DNA of 64,000 nt from the NCBI RefSeq assembly GCF_004353925.1, contig NZ_SMOK01000022.1, forward strand, positions 86,554 to 150,553, read 5' to 3'. The notes below the pieces were generated by a model. It was given only the letters and a program-made list of their open reading frames with translations, made no database searches and had not been told where the DNA came from. Position 1 is the stretch's first letter. Each line of letters opens with the position of its first letter. This document shows, one piece after another, positions 53,281 through 62,265 of this stretch. The stretch is from Pseudomonas sp. H9 (GTDB lineage: Bacteria > Pseudomonadota > Gammaproteobacteria > Pseudomonadales > Pseudomonadaceae). The translations under genes and the position numbers were made by a program.

Positions 53281-53931
53281 ATGATCCCACTGGATCGAAT
53301 CCTGATGAGTAGCCTGCTGCTGTTTTCAGTCACCGCAGCCCACGCCGCAGACGGTCAGAAAGTCTTCAGCCAGGGTGGCCAGAACCCGGCAGCGATGGCT
53401 TGTCTCGGTTGCCATGGTGTCGACGGCAAGGGTATGGCCGCCGCTGGCTTCCCACGCCTGGCCGGGCTACCGGCCGCGTACCTGAGCAAGCAACTGCACG
53501 ATTTTCGTACTGGCAGTCGCAAGAACCCGATCATGGAGCCGCTGGCCAAAGCGCTGAGCGATGAGGAAATCCAGGCGGTGACCACCACCCTGGCAGCCAT
53601 GCCCAGTGATACGGTAGCCGACAATCGCCGGCAACAAATGGCCACTGACGCCACACAGAAATTGGCTCTGTACGGTGACTGGAGCCGTAAAATTCCGGGC
53701 TGTGTGCAGTGCCATGGCCCAGGCGGTGTGGGGGTGGGTGAACATTTCCCGCCGTTGGCTCATCAGCCTGCTGCCTATCTGGTAGCGCAACTCAATGCCT
53801 GGCGTGATGGCAGTCGCAGCAACGACCCTAACCAACTGATGGTCGGCGTGGCCAAGGCCATGAGCGATGAAGAAGTCAAAGCTGTGGCCGACTACTTTGC
53901 CAGCCCAGCCAGCCAGGAGGTCAAGCCATGA
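53281..53931 (+). CDS. Di-heme c-type cytochrome, TsdB-like
   Basis: A 216-residue periplasmic cytochrome with a signal peptide (cleavage near 23) and two heme sites, MACLGCHGVDG and GCVQCHGPGG, in two cytochrome-c domains in tandem, as in cytochrome c4. Such a protein (TsdB) accepts electrons from TsdA in P. stutzeri-type systems. ATG 53281 has GGAG before it. It overlaps tsdA by 4 nt (ATGA). Confidence 0.85.
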   Translation: MIPLDRILMSSLLLFSVTAAHAADGQKVFSQGGQNPAAMACLGCHGVDGKGMAAAGFPRLAGLPAAYLSKQLHDFRTGSRKNPIMEPLAKALSDEEIQAVTTTLAAMPSDTVADNRRQQMATDATQKLALYGDWSRKIPGCVQCHGPGGVGVGEHFPPLAHQPAAYLVAQLNAWRDGSRSNDPNQLMVGVAKAMSDEEVKAVADYFASPASQEVKP

Positions 53932-54839
53932 AACCTTTAATGTTCGCCGCCCTGGCGTTGGCCCTGAGTAACGCTCATGCCGCACCGATCGCTATGGAAG
54001 ACCAGTCGCAGCTCAAGGTGCCGGCAGCAGGCAGCGCTCCCGGATTTGCCCCACCTGCGGAAAGTGAATTGCCGGACAATGCTTTCGGCAAGATGGTCCG
54101 TCAGGGGCATGCACTGTTTGTCGACACCAAGCGCTTGATGCCCGACAAGGTTGGTAATGGCCTCAATTGCAGCAACTGTCACTTGGACCAGGGCCGTCTG
54201 GGCCATTCAGCGCCGCTCTGGGGTGCCTATCCGATGTACCCGGCGTATCGCAAGAAAAACGACAAGGTCAACACCTTCGCCGAGCGCATCCAAGGTTGCT
54301 TCCAGTTCAGCATGAACGGTTCGCCACCAGCGGCAGACAGCCCGGAAATGACAGCACTTTCGGTGTATGCCTACTGGTTGGCCAGCAAAGCCCCCATCGG
54401 CGTCGAGACCCCGGGGCGTGGCTATCCCGAAGTGGCGCAGCCGGCCCAGGGCTATGACTTCAAGCGCGGCGCGCAAGTGTACAAGGAGCAATGCGCTATC
54501 TGTCACGGGGCCGAGGGGCAAGGGCAGAAAGTAGCTCAGGATTACGTGATGCCGCCGCTGTGGGGCAAAGATTCGTACAACTGGGGCGCCGGCATGCACC
54601 GGATCAACACGGCGGCCTCGTTCATCAAGTACAACATGCCGCTGGGCAAGCCCGGCTCGCTGAGCGATCAGCAGGCCTGGGATGTTGCCGCCTTCATCAA
54701 TAGCCACGAACGACCGCAGGACCCGCGCCTGGTTGAGGGCTCGATCGAGAAAACGCGTCTCAAGTTCCACGCCAATGATGGCGTCAACCTGTACGGACAG
54801 ACGGTCGATGGTGTGCTGATCGGTAAAGGGGTGTTGTAA
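53928..54839 (+). CDS. tsdA: Thiosulfate dehydrogenase-like di-heme cytochrome TsdA
   Basis: A 303-residue periplasmic enzyme with a signal peptide (KPLMFAALALALSNAHA) and two CxxCH hemes, NCSNCHLDQG (near 75-84) and CAICHGAEG (near 189). TsdA oxidises two thiosulfates to tetrathionate. The Cys that ligates heme 1 in TsdA has a plausible counterpart in RIQGCFQFSMNG (near 125). A Met in KYNMPLGKPG fits as a ligand of heme 2. The assignment rests on this pattern plus its pairing with a c4-like cytochrome. Confidence 0.82.
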   Translation: MKPLMFAALALALSNAHAAPIAMEDQSQLKVPAAGSAPGFAPPAESELPDNAFGKMVRQGHALFVDTKRLMPDKVGNGLNCSNCHLDQGRLGHSAPLWGAYPMYPAYRKKNDKVNTFAERIQGCFQFSMNGSPPAADSPEMTALSVYAYWLASKAPIGVETPGRGYPEVAQPAQGYDFKRGAQVYKEQCAICHGAEGQGQKVAQDYVMPPLWGKDSYNWGAGMHRINTAASFIKYNMPLGKPGSLSDQQAWDVAAFINSHERPQDPRLVEGSIEKTRLKFHANDGVNLYGQTVDGVLIGKGVL

Positions 54840-54860
54840 CGCCTGTTTTTGAGGGCTGCT

Positions 54861-54908
54861 CCGTGATTACAGGCGGTAAATCCCCTGAAATCACGGGGTT
54901 ATATTTAC
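54861..54908 (+). terminator. Candidate terminator of tsdBA
   Basis: CCGTGATT (54861-54868) pairs with AATCACGG (54889-54896) around a 20-nt loop, followed by GGTTATATTT. Loop is long, so a weak call. Confidence 0.4.
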
Positions 54909-55040
54909 GATTGCCGGGAACTATCTACACTAGGATTTCTCTATGATGGCATCGGCCAGTCGGTGGGGGCATTGTAAGGTGACCGCCGCCTGATTAGACT
55001 GCGCCGAATTTCGTACGCAAAGCCCTTGTTAAGGACGTAT

Positions 55041-55880
55041 ATGATCAAGAAATGCTTGTTCCCGGCAGCCGGTTACGGCACCCGCTTCCTGCCTGCTACC
55101 AAAGCCATGCCCAAGGAAATGCTGCCAGTGGTGAACAAGCCACTGATCCAGTATGGCGTTGAAGAAGCGCTGGAAGCTGGGTTGAACGAGATTTCCATTG
55201 TGACCGGTCGCGGCAAGCGCGCGCTGGAAGACCACTTCGACATCAGCTACGAGCTGGAAAATCAAATCAAGGGCACCGACAAGGAAAAATACCTGGTCGG
55301 CATCCGCCGCCTGCTGGATGAGTGCTCGTTCTCCTACACCCGTCAGACCGAAATGAAAGGCCTGGGTCACGCGATCCTCACCGGTCGTCCGCTGATCGGT
55401 GATGAACCGTTCGCTGTAGTGCTGGCTGACGACCTGTGCGTCAACCTCGAAGGCGACGGCGTGCTCAAGCAGATGGTCAAGCTGTACAAGCAGTACCGCT
55501 GCACCATCGTTGCAATCATGGAAGTCGACCCACAGGAAACCAGCAAATACGGTGTGATCGCTGGCGATCTGATCGGTGACGACCTGTACCGTGTGCGCAA
55601 CATGGTCGAGAAGCCAAAACCTGAAGATGCCCCGTCGAACCTGGCGATCATTGGCCGCTACATCATGACCCCGGACATCTTCAGCCTGATCGAACAGACC
55701 GAGCCGGGCAAAGGTGGTGAGATCCAGATCACCGACGCCCTGATGAAACAGGCCCAGGACGGTTGCGTTATCGCCTACAAGTTCAAAGGCAAGCGTTTCG
55801 ATTGCGGTGGCGCCGAAGGCTACATCGAAGCCACCAACTTCTGCTTCGAAAACTTCTACAAAACCGGTAAGGCGTATTAA
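55041..55880 (+). CDS. galU: UTP-glucose-1-phosphate uridylyltransferase GalU
   Basis: A 279-residue enzyme making UDP-glucose for exopolysaccharide, LPS core and trehalose/glucan precursors. The nucleotide-binding loop AAGYGTRFLPATKAMPKEML is at residues 8-27; other motifs are LGHAILTGRPLIGDEPF and VEKPKPEDAPSNLAIIGRY. ATG 55041 has AAGGA placed seven bases upstream. It is monocistronic here; the tail is followed by tandem repeats and gor. Confidence 0.96.
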   Translation: MIKKCLFPAAGYGTRFLPATKAMPKEMLPVVNKPLIQYGVEEALEAGLNEISIVTGRGKRALEDHFDISYELENQIKGTDKEKYLVGIRRLLDECSFSYTRQTEMKGLGHAILTGRPLIGDEPFAVVLADDLCVNLEGDGVLKQMVKLYKQYRCTIVAIMEVDPQETSKYGVIAGDLIGDDLYRVRNMVEKPKPEDAPSNLAIIGRYIMTPDIFSLIEQTEPGKGGEIQITDALMKQAQDGCVIAYKFKGKRFDCGGAEGYIEATNFCFENFYKTGKAY

Positions 55881-55881
55881 T

Positions 55882-55919
55882 AGCGGTAAGCGGTAAGCGG
55901 TAAGCGGTAAGCGGTAAGC
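55882..55919. repeat. Tandem heptamer repeat (AGCGGTA x 5)
   Basis: Five perfect copies of AGCGGTA (55882-55916) directly after the galU stop and a trailing AGC. A short tandem array that could vary in copy number by slippage. Confidence 0.9.
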
Positions 55920-55986
55920 CTCAAGCTGTAAGTGGATCGAGCAGGGCTTTTTCTAGTAGCCTGTAGCTTGATACTTGCAGCTTGAG
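55920..55986. repeat. Imperfect inverted repeat (CTCAAGCTGTAAG / CTTGCAGCTTGAG) upstream of gor
   Basis: The arms at 55920-55932 and 55974-55986 pair over 12 of 13 positions. The right arm lies 9 bp before the gor start codon, so the hairpin could influence gor translation. The type (AAGCTGCAAGCTTGA) is a small repeat family common between pseudomonad genes, as I recall. Confidence 0.7.
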
Positions 55987-55995
55987 AGCATCGAG

Positions 55996-57354
55996 ATGCC
56001 CTACGATTTTGATTTTTTTGTAATTGGTGCCGGCTCCGGCGGTGTGCGCGCTGCGCGTTTTGCTGCAGGTTTCGGTGCGAAGGTGGCGGTTGCCGAAAGC
56101 CGTTATCTGGGTGGTACCTGTGTCAACGTCGGCTGTGTGCCGAAGAAACTGCTGGTCTACGGCGCGCATTTTGCCGATGACTTCGAGCAGGCCGCAGGGT
56201 TCGGCTGGTCGCTGGAAGACGCGCAGTTCGACTGGGGCCAATTGATTGCCAACAAGAACCGTGAAATCGAGCGGCTCAATGGCATCTACCGCAATCTGTT
56301 GATCAACAGTGGTGTGACCTTGCTCGAAGGCCATGCCAAGCTGACCGGCGCCCATGAAGTGGAAGTCGACGGCCAGCGTTACAGCGCCAGGCACATTTTG
56401 ATTGCCACCGGCGGCTGGCCGCAGATCCCGGATATTCCTGGCAAGGAACTGGCGATCAGCTCCAACGAAGCCTTTTACCTCAAAGACTTGCCCAAGCGTG
56501 TGCTGGTCGTGGGCGGCGGCTATATCGCCGTAGAGTTCGCTGGAATCTTCCAGGGCCTAGGGGCCAAAACCTCGCTGCTGTATCGCGGCGATCTGTTCCT
56601 GCGTGGCTTTGATGGTGGCGTGCGCAACCACCTTAAGGAAGAGCTGGAAAAACGCGGTATGGACCTGCAGTTCAACAGCGATATCCAGCGCATCGAGCGC
56701 CAGGCTGACGACAGCCTCAAGGTAACCCTCAAAGATGGTCGTGAACTGGTCGCCGACTGCGTGTTCTACGCCACTGGCCGACGGCCGATGCTCGACAATC
56801 TGGGCCTGGAAAACACTGGGGTAGAGCTGGACCCGCGTGGCTTCATTCGTGTCGATGACCTTTACCAGACCACCGAACCTTCGATTCTGGCCATTGGTGA
56901 TGTGATTGGCCGGGTGCAACTGACGCCGGTAGCCCTGGCTGAAGGCATGGCCGTGGCGCGACGGTTGTTCAAATCCGAACAGTATCGCCCGGTGGACTAC
57001 CAGAACATTCCCACCGCCGTGTTCAGCCAACCACCGATCGGCACGGTCGGCTTGACCGAAGAGCAAGCGCTTGAGCAGGGTCATAACGTACAGATCTTCG
57101 AAAGCCGCTTCCGGCCGATGAAGCTGACCCTGACCGAGGTTCAGGAAAAGACCTTGATGAAGCTGGTGGTCGATGCCGACACAGATCGTGTGTTGGGTTG
57201 CCATATGGTCGGGCCGGACGCGGGCGAAATCATCCAGGGCCTGGGCATTGCCTTGAAGGCCGGGGCGACCAAGCAACAGTTCGACGAAACCATCGGTGTG
57301 CACCCGACGGCAGCTGAAGAATTCGTGACCTTGCGTACGCCAGTAGCACGTTGA
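55996..57354 (+). CDS. gor: Glutathione reductase
   Basis: A 452-residue FAD enzyme that regenerates GSH with NADPH. The FAD loop GAGSGGVRAARFAAG is at 11-25; the redox disulfide is in GGTCVNVGCVPKK (near 38-50). NADPH-binding GGGYIAVEFAGIF is near 175. The C-terminus has the catalytic His in HPTAAEEFVTLR. ATG 55996 is preceded by a weak GAG only. Confidence 0.95.
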   Translation: MPYDFDFFVIGAGSGGVRAARFAAGFGAKVAVAESRYLGGTCVNVGCVPKKLLVYGAHFADDFEQAAGFGWSLEDAQFDWGQLIANKNREIERLNGIYRNLLINSGVTLLEGHAKLTGAHEVEVDGQRYSARHILIATGGWPQIPDIPGKELAISSNEAFYLKDLPKRVLVVGGGYIAVEFAGIFQGLGAKTSLLYRGDLFLRGFDGGVRNHLKEELEKRGMDLQFNSDIQRIERQADDSLKVTLKDGRELVADCVFYATGRRPMLDNLGLENTGVELDPRGFIRVDDLYQTTEPSILAIGDVIGRVQLTPVALAEGMAVARRLFKSEQYRPVDYQNIPTAVFSQPPIGTVGLTEEQALEQGHNVQIFESRFRPMKLTLTEVQEKTLMKLVVDADTDRVLGCHMVGPDAGEIIQGLGIALKAGATKQQFDETIGVHPTAAEEFVTLRTPVAR

Positions 57355-57357
57355 CTT

Positions 57358-57390
57358 AGTCACCCTGCGTAGGAGCTACGCAGGGTGACT
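57358..57390 (+). terminator. Terminator-like hairpin of gor
   Basis: A 14-bp perfect stem (AGTCACCCTGCGTA / TACGCAGGGTGACT) with loop GGAGC, 4 bp after the gor stop. No T-run follows, so it may act as a Rho-dependent or stability element. Confidence 0.65.
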
Positions 57391-57549
57391 GCCGTTTCCT
57401 ACCTGAGCTGTTACCTAAGCGGCCAATGCCGTTAGCTGCAGCTGACATTCTCTGAGCGGGACATTCCCGATACTGGCTGAGCGTTGCATCGCAGCGCTCA
57501 GTCAGGTCGGGGCCTGATTGTCTCACTCACTCTTGAACAGAATGTCATT

Positions 57550-58077
57550 ATGAAAGCTTCAAAAAAATCTCTGCTCGCGCTGGCTGGCTGTCTGCTGCTG
57601 GGCGTTGGCCTGGCGCAGGCCGACGGTCAGATGAGTTTCAACGGGAGCGTTTATGCCGGCACGTGCGAAGTCAATGGCGGCCATAACGATGTGGCGGTGA
57701 GCTTGCCGCCGGTGCCGACCAGCCAGCTGATCAACCCTGGCCAGGTCGCAGGTTATCAGCGTTTCAATTTGCGCCTGACCAATTGCTCGCCTGGATTGAA
57801 CCGGGTGTCCACCTACTTTGAGCCCGGCCCGACCATCAGTCCGCAAGGGCGTCTGATTGTGGATGCCGGTGGCAGTGAAAATGTCGAGGTTCAACTGCGC
57901 AACGACACCAATGCGCCCATGAACCTGGCAGGCGCTCAAGGTAACCAGAACTCCCAGATCGTCGATATCACCAGCGGTCGTGCGGTACTCAATTACTCGG
58001 CGGAATACTACTCACTGGGCGGCACCACGCCGGGGCCGGTGAACACCCGTGTGCAGTACACCCTGATTTACCCGTGA
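57550..58077 (+). CDS. Fimbrial major subunit (type 1 / CUP pilin)
   Basis: A 175-residue secreted pilin with a signal peptide (KKSLLALAGCLLLGVGLAQA, cleavage near 24). The mature part has the beta-strand pattern of chaperone-usher pilins: FNGSVYAGTCEV at the donor-strand end, a second Cys in LTNCSPG (disulfide), and the tail RVQYTLIYP with the penultimate Tyr. The ribosome site is weak. First gene of a three-gene locus. Confidence 0.88.
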   Translation: MKASKKSLLALAGCLLLGVGLAQADGQMSFNGSVYAGTCEVNGGHNDVAVSLPPVPTSQLINPGQVAGYQRFNLRLTNCSPGLNRVSTYFEPGPTISPQGRLIVDAGGSENVEVQLRNDTNAPMNLAGAQGNQNSQIVDITSGRAVLNYSAEYYSLGGTTPGPVNTRVQYTLIYP

Positions 58078-58141
58078 TATTGCCGGCAGCCCTTCATGGG
58101 CTGCCAGCCTCTGTTGTTGTCTGCCGATCCAGGAATCCCTC

Positions 58142-58882
58142 ATGAAAAAAGCCTGCCTGCCGTCCTGGTACGGTTGGCTGTTGGCTGCCTGCCTGTTCAG
58201 TGGCGCGGCCAACGCCAGTATTGTCATTGCCACGACTCGGGTGGTTTACCCCGCCGAAACTGAGGAGGTCACCGTTAGCCTGAGTAACAAAGGGCGACAA
58301 CCATTTCTGGTACAAGCCTGGATCGATGAAGGGCAGGCCGAAGTGCCGGTCGCACAACTGCAGGTGCCTTTCAGCCTGACGCCTTCATTGTTCCGCCTTG
58401 ATCCGGGAAAAGGGCAAACGCTGCGTTTGTTTCAGACAGAGCACGACTTCGCCCCGGACCGCGAGACCCTCTATTGGCTTAATGTTCTGAAAATCCCGCC
58501 CAAAGGCCAAGGCAATACCTTGCAGGTTGCTGTGCGCTCGCGGATCAAGTTGTTGTATCGCCCAGCGGGGCTTGCGGGTAAGGCCGCGCAGGCGCCGCAT
58601 GCGTTGAGTTGGCGCCTGCTTCGGGATGAGCAGGTATGGATGCTTGAGGCAAATAACCCCAGCCGTTACTACGTCAATCTCAGCGAACTGTCCGTGCAGG
58701 TGCAAGGGCGCAGGTACGAGGCCACCAGCAGCCATGTCGCCCCGATGTCGACAGCGCGATTTGCCGTGCAGGGCCTGGACTCGACCGAAGCCACTACGGT
58801 CAGCGTGCATTTCAGCAGCGTCAATGACTACGGCGCCGTGCTGCCCGGCCAGCAGCCCGCCGAGGTTTTCCACCGACACTGA
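58142..58882 (+). CDS. Periplasmic fimbrial chaperone (PapD-like)
   Basis: A 246-residue chaperone with a signal peptide (LLAACLFSGAANAS, cleavage near 27). The two-Ig-domain pattern is intact: VIATTRVVYPAETEEVTVSL, FLVQAWIDEG, FSLTPSLFRLDPGKGQTLR, RETLYWLNVLKIPPKG and IKLLYRP. It delivers pilin to the usher. AGGAA precedes the ATG. Confidence 0.93.
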   Translation: MKKACLPSWYGWLLAACLFSGAANASIVIATTRVVYPAETEEVTVSLSNKGRQPFLVQAWIDEGQAEVPVAQLQVPFSLTPSLFRLDPGKGQTLRLFQTEHDFAPDRETLYWLNVLKIPPKGQGNTLQVAVRSRIKLLYRPAGLAGKAAQAPHALSWRLLRDEQVWMLEANNPSRYYVNLSELSVQVQGRRYEATSSHVAPMSTARFAVQGLDSTEATTVSVHFSSVNDYGAVLPGQQPAEVFHRH

Positions 58883-58902
58883 GCACGGTGGAACCGACAG
58901 TG

Positions 58903-61446
58903 ATGATCAAGTTTTTTGCCGCGCCAGCGGGGCCTGCGGCTGGGGCAGTGCTGTGCCTAGCAACCGCCATGGCAGGTAATGCGGCGCTGGCGGCAACGGC
59001 AGCGTTCGACGCCCGGTTCCTGCACGCCGGGGGGGCTCCTGCTGTCGATGTCAGCCGATTTCAGCATGCCGATAGTGTGCCTGAAGGGGATCAGGTGCTG
59101 GATATTGTCATCAATGAGCAGTGGAAAGGGCGCTGGCTGGTACCTTTGCGGCTGCAAGGCGATGCGCTGCGTGCGAGCCCCTGTTACAGCGATGCATTGC
59201 TGCAAGCCCTGGCCATTGATCGCGCACAGCTTGCTGCCTCGGTGCGCAGGCAGTTGCAGCCGGCCGATAGTTGTTTGCCGTTGTCGGCATTGGGCATAGA
59301 GGCCAGTGAAGCCCTGGACTATGCCGGGTTGCGTTTGACGCTACAGGTTGCCCAGCAGGCATTGCTGCCCATCCCCCTGGACTACCTGCCTGAGGAACAA
59401 TGGGACAGCGGTACGCACGCCGCCTTTGTCGATTATCGCTTCAACCTGTACAAGCAGCAGAGCCTGGCGGACGGCCAACACTGGCAGCAGTCGTTCCTGG
59501 GATTGCGCAGCGGCGTCAATACCGGGGCGTGGTACTGGCGCCATGAAGGTAATCTACAAGTCGGGGACGGGATTGAGCAACGCTACCAACCCATCGCTTC
59601 GTATGTGCAGCGTGATGTTGCGGCGTGGAACGCGCAACTGACGTTGGGCGAGTCTTACAGCCGCGGCGCAGTGTTCGACAGTATTGCCTATAGGGGGCTG
59701 GGGCTTGCCAGCGACGAGCGCATGCTACCGGCATCGCAGCGCGGCTATGCGCCAACTGTCAGCGGGGTTGCCCACAGCACGTCGCTGTTGACCATCCGCC
59801 AGCGCGGTGTGCTGGTGCATGAGTCGACCGTGCAACCGGGGCCGTTCGAAATCAGTGATCTGTACGCCAACAGTTTCAGTGATGACCTGGAAGTGACCTT
59901 GAAGGAGGCCGACGGCAATCTGCGCACCTTCAGCGTGCCTTACCAAGCCGCGCCCCTGGCCCTGCGCCCGGGCGCCAGGCGCTTCGATTTCAGCCTCGGG
60001 CGCTGGCGCGACAGCCTGGGTAACACAGGCGTTGAACATCTGCAGGGCAGTTGGCAACAAGGCCTGAGCAACCGCTTCAGCGTGCATGCCGGCCTGATCA
60101 GTGCCCAAGGCTATCAATCGGCAGCGTTGGGCGGCACGCTGAACAGCCGTCTGGGGGCGGTGGCGCTGACGGTGCTTGGTTCGCAAACAGATTCGGTTCA
60201 GCAGGGGCCGATTGCCGGTCACGCGCTGCGTATGAACTGGCGTCATGTCCTGGCCGCATCAGCAACCGACCTGAGCGCCAGCCTGACCCGTAGCCGCCCT
60301 GATTTCGAAGGTTTCAATGAGTTTGCCCGTGCCCGCGTTGACGCTGGGCATGGGCGGGGAAGCCAGCAAAATGCACGTCTGAGCGCGCGTTTCGCACTGA
60401 GCCAGGGCTTGGGCGAGCAGGGCGGCCGGTTGGCTCTACAGGTGAGCCAGACACAGCGATGGCGGCAATCGGGGAGCGATGTGGGCTATTCGTTTGGCTA
60501 CTTCAACCGCTACGGTGCGTTGGGCTACGGTGTTACCGCCAATCGTGAACAGTCTGCGGCGACAGGGCATCGCAACCATTTCGCCCTGACCCTGAGCCTG
60601 CCCTTGGGGGAGGGTAGCCGCAGTTCGCTGAGCAGCAGCCTCAACAGTGACGGCAAGGGGCGCAGCGCTACGTCGACGCGCATCAGCGGTGCAGCGGGTG
60701 AGCATGGTCAATGGGGGTACGGCCTGGGGCTGACCACTTCGCATGATGAACAGCGGAACTCAGCCGGTGCGGATGCCAATGTGCGCTACAGCGGACCGGG
60801 CGCTGAAATCAGCGGTTCGTTGAGCCAGCAGCGCGACTATCGCCTGGCGTCTGTGGGCGCTCAGGGGGCACTGGTTGCCCATGCTGGCGGACTGACCGCA
60901 GCACAATCGCTCGGCGAAAGTTTTGCCATTGTGCATGCTCCGGGCGCTGCCCGCGCACGGCTCAAGCAGGCGCCGCAGGTACAGCTCGATAGCGCAGGTT
61001 ACGGCGTATTGCCGCAACTGCTGCCGTACAGCTTGAACACTGTTGAGCTGGACCCAAAAGGCACTTCGCACGAGGTTGAATTACAGCTGAGCAGCCTCCA
61101 AGTTATACCGCGAGCCGGTGCTGCGGCGTTGCTGTACTACCCCACACGCAGCGGGCGCAGTGCCTTGATCGATGCACGGCTGGCCGATGGCAGTGTCTTG
61201 CCGTTCGGTGCCAGCGTGGTGGATGAATCGGGCGATGAATTGGGATTGGTCGGGCAAGGCAGCCGCTTGCATGTACGCGGCGTCCGTCAACAGGGGCGCT
61301 TGCAGGTACGTTGGGGTGAAGACGCGCAACAACAGTGTGCGCTGGCCTATCGGCTGCCTGAAACCTCGCCGGCAAACAATGTCGCGACGCTAATACACGC
61401 CACCTGCGAACCGCTGCAGAACGTTGCCGGCGAATCTGGGTTATGA
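58903..61446 (+). CDS. Fimbrial outer-membrane usher
   Basis: An 847-residue beta-barrel usher with a signal peptide, N-terminal domain (FDARFLHAGG, VDVSRFQHADSVPEGDQ), barrel with plug domain, and a C-terminal domain ending in a Cys pair (CALAYRL...C). Its motifs include GAVFDSIAYRGLGLASDERML and PFEISDLYANSFSDDLEV. GTG 58888 and ATG 58903 are both possible; 58903 directly precedes the signal peptide. Last gene of the locus. Confidence 0.93.
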   Translation: MIKFFAAPAGPAAGAVLCLATAMAGNAALAATAAFDARFLHAGGAPAVDVSRFQHADSVPEGDQVLDIVINEQWKGRWLVPLRLQGDALRASPCYSDALLQALAIDRAQLAASVRRQLQPADSCLPLSALGIEASEALDYAGLRLTLQVAQQALLPIPLDYLPEEQWDSGTHAAFVDYRFNLYKQQSLADGQHWQQSFLGLRSGVNTGAWYWRHEGNLQVGDGIEQRYQPIASYVQRDVAAWNAQLTLGESYSRGAVFDSIAYRGLGLASDERMLPASQRGYAPTVSGVAHSTSLLTIRQRGVLVHESTVQPGPFEISDLYANSFSDDLEVTLKEADGNLRTFSVPYQAAPLALRPGARRFDFSLGRWRDSLGNTGVEHLQGSWQQGLSNRFSVHAGLISAQGYQSAALGGTLNSRLGAVALTVLGSQTDSVQQGPIAGHALRMNWRHVLAASATDLSASLTRSRPDFEGFNEFARARVDAGHGRGSQQNARLSARFALSQGLGEQGGRLALQVSQTQRWRQSGSDVGYSFGYFNRYGALGYGVTANREQSAATGHRNHFALTLSLPLGEGSRSSLSSSLNSDGKGRSATSTRISGAAGEHGQWGYGLGLTTSHDEQRNSAGADANVRYSGPGAEISGSLSQQRDYRLASVGAQGALVAHAGGLTAAQSLGESFAIVHAPGAARARLKQAPQVQLDSAGYGVLPQLLPYSLNTVELDPKGTSHEVELQLSSLQVIPRAGAAALLYYPTRSGRSALIDARLADGSVLPFGASVVDESGDELGLVGQGSRLHVRGVRQQGRLQVRWGEDAQQQCALAYRLPETSPANNVATLIHATCEPLQNVAGESGL

Positions 61447-61580
61447 GTGTTCACGCTATCTAACCCAACACTTATAGCCAAAACCAATCAGCAGCATGAG
61501 CTTTGCCAATGAGCATTGAAGGAATGTATTAGCTACGATTCTCCCATCAGATTTTTCAACCCCCTGAAGGAGCGTTACTT

Positions 61581-62144
61581 ATGCCTATCATCAACAGCCA
61601 GGTAAAACCGTTCAAAGCCACTGCTTACCACCAGGGCAAGTTTGTCGAAGTGTCGGAAGCCGACCTCAAGGGCAAATGGTCTGTCGTCTTCTTCTACCCA
61701 GCCGACTTCACCTTCGTCTGCCCGACCGAGCTGGGCGACCTGGCCGACAACTACGCTGAGTTCAAAGACCTGGGCGTAGAAATCTACGGCGTGTCCACCG
61801 ACACCCACTTCACCCACAAAGCCTGGCACGACACCTCGGACACCATTGGCAAGATCCAGTACCCGCTGATCGGTGACCCGACTCACGTGATCTCGCGCAA
61901 CTTCGACGTGCTGATCGAAGAAGCCGGTATCGCTGACCGCGGCACCTTCGTGATCAACCCGCAAGGCCAGATCAAGATCGTTGAACTCAACGACGGCGGT
62001 GTCGGCCGTGACGCCAGCGAACTGCTGCGCAAGATCAAAGCGGCCCAGTACGTTGCTGCCCACCCAGGCGAAGTCTGCCCGGCCAAGTGGAAAGAAGGCG
62101 AAGCCACTCTGGCGCCGTCGCTGGACCTGGTCGGCAAGATCTAA
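61581..62144 (+). CDS. ahpC: Alkyl hydroperoxide reductase peroxiredoxin subunit AhpC
   Basis: A 187-residue typical 2-Cys peroxiredoxin. The peroxidatic Cys is in DFTFVCPTELGDL (near 47) and the resolving Cys in HPGEVCPAKWKEG (near 166). AAGGAG precedes the ATG. Product reduces organic peroxides and peroxynitrite with AhpF as electron donor. OxyR control is expected, but no clear OxyR site is seen in 61447-61580. Confidence 0.96.
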   Translation: MPIINSQVKPFKATAYHQGKFVEVSEADLKGKWSVVFFYPADFTFVCPTELGDLADNYAEFKDLGVEIYGVSTDTHFTHKAWHDTSDTIGKIQYPLIGDPTHVISRNFDVLIEEAGIADRGTFVINPQGQIKIVELNDGGVGRDASELLRKIKAAQYVAAHPGEVCPAKWKEGEATLAPSLDLVGKI

Positions 62145-62203
62145 GACCGTGAGCCAGCTGAGGGCGGTGGTCTACCGCATCTGACGTTGTCACCGCCCCG
62201 CAA

Positions 62204-62240
62204 AACGCCCGGGCGCTTTCGCCCGGGCGTTGTTATTTCT
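62204..62240 (+). terminator. Rho-independent terminator between ahpC and ahpF
   Basis: A 12-bp perfect stem (AACGCCCGGGCG / CGCCCGGGCGTT) with loop CTTT and then a short T-rich tail (GTTATTT). It makes ahpF expression partly independent of ahpC. Confidence 0.8.
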
Positions 62241-62265
62241 ACCGTTTGAAAAAGGAATCGCCCGT

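Noticed and set aside
55882..55919. Possible CRISPR-like repeat
   Set aside because: Seven-base units without spacers; a simple tandem repeat.
61447..61580. OxyR site in front of ahpC
   Set aside because: CTAT and ATAG elements exist, but their spacing does not fit the ATAG-N7-CTAT pattern.
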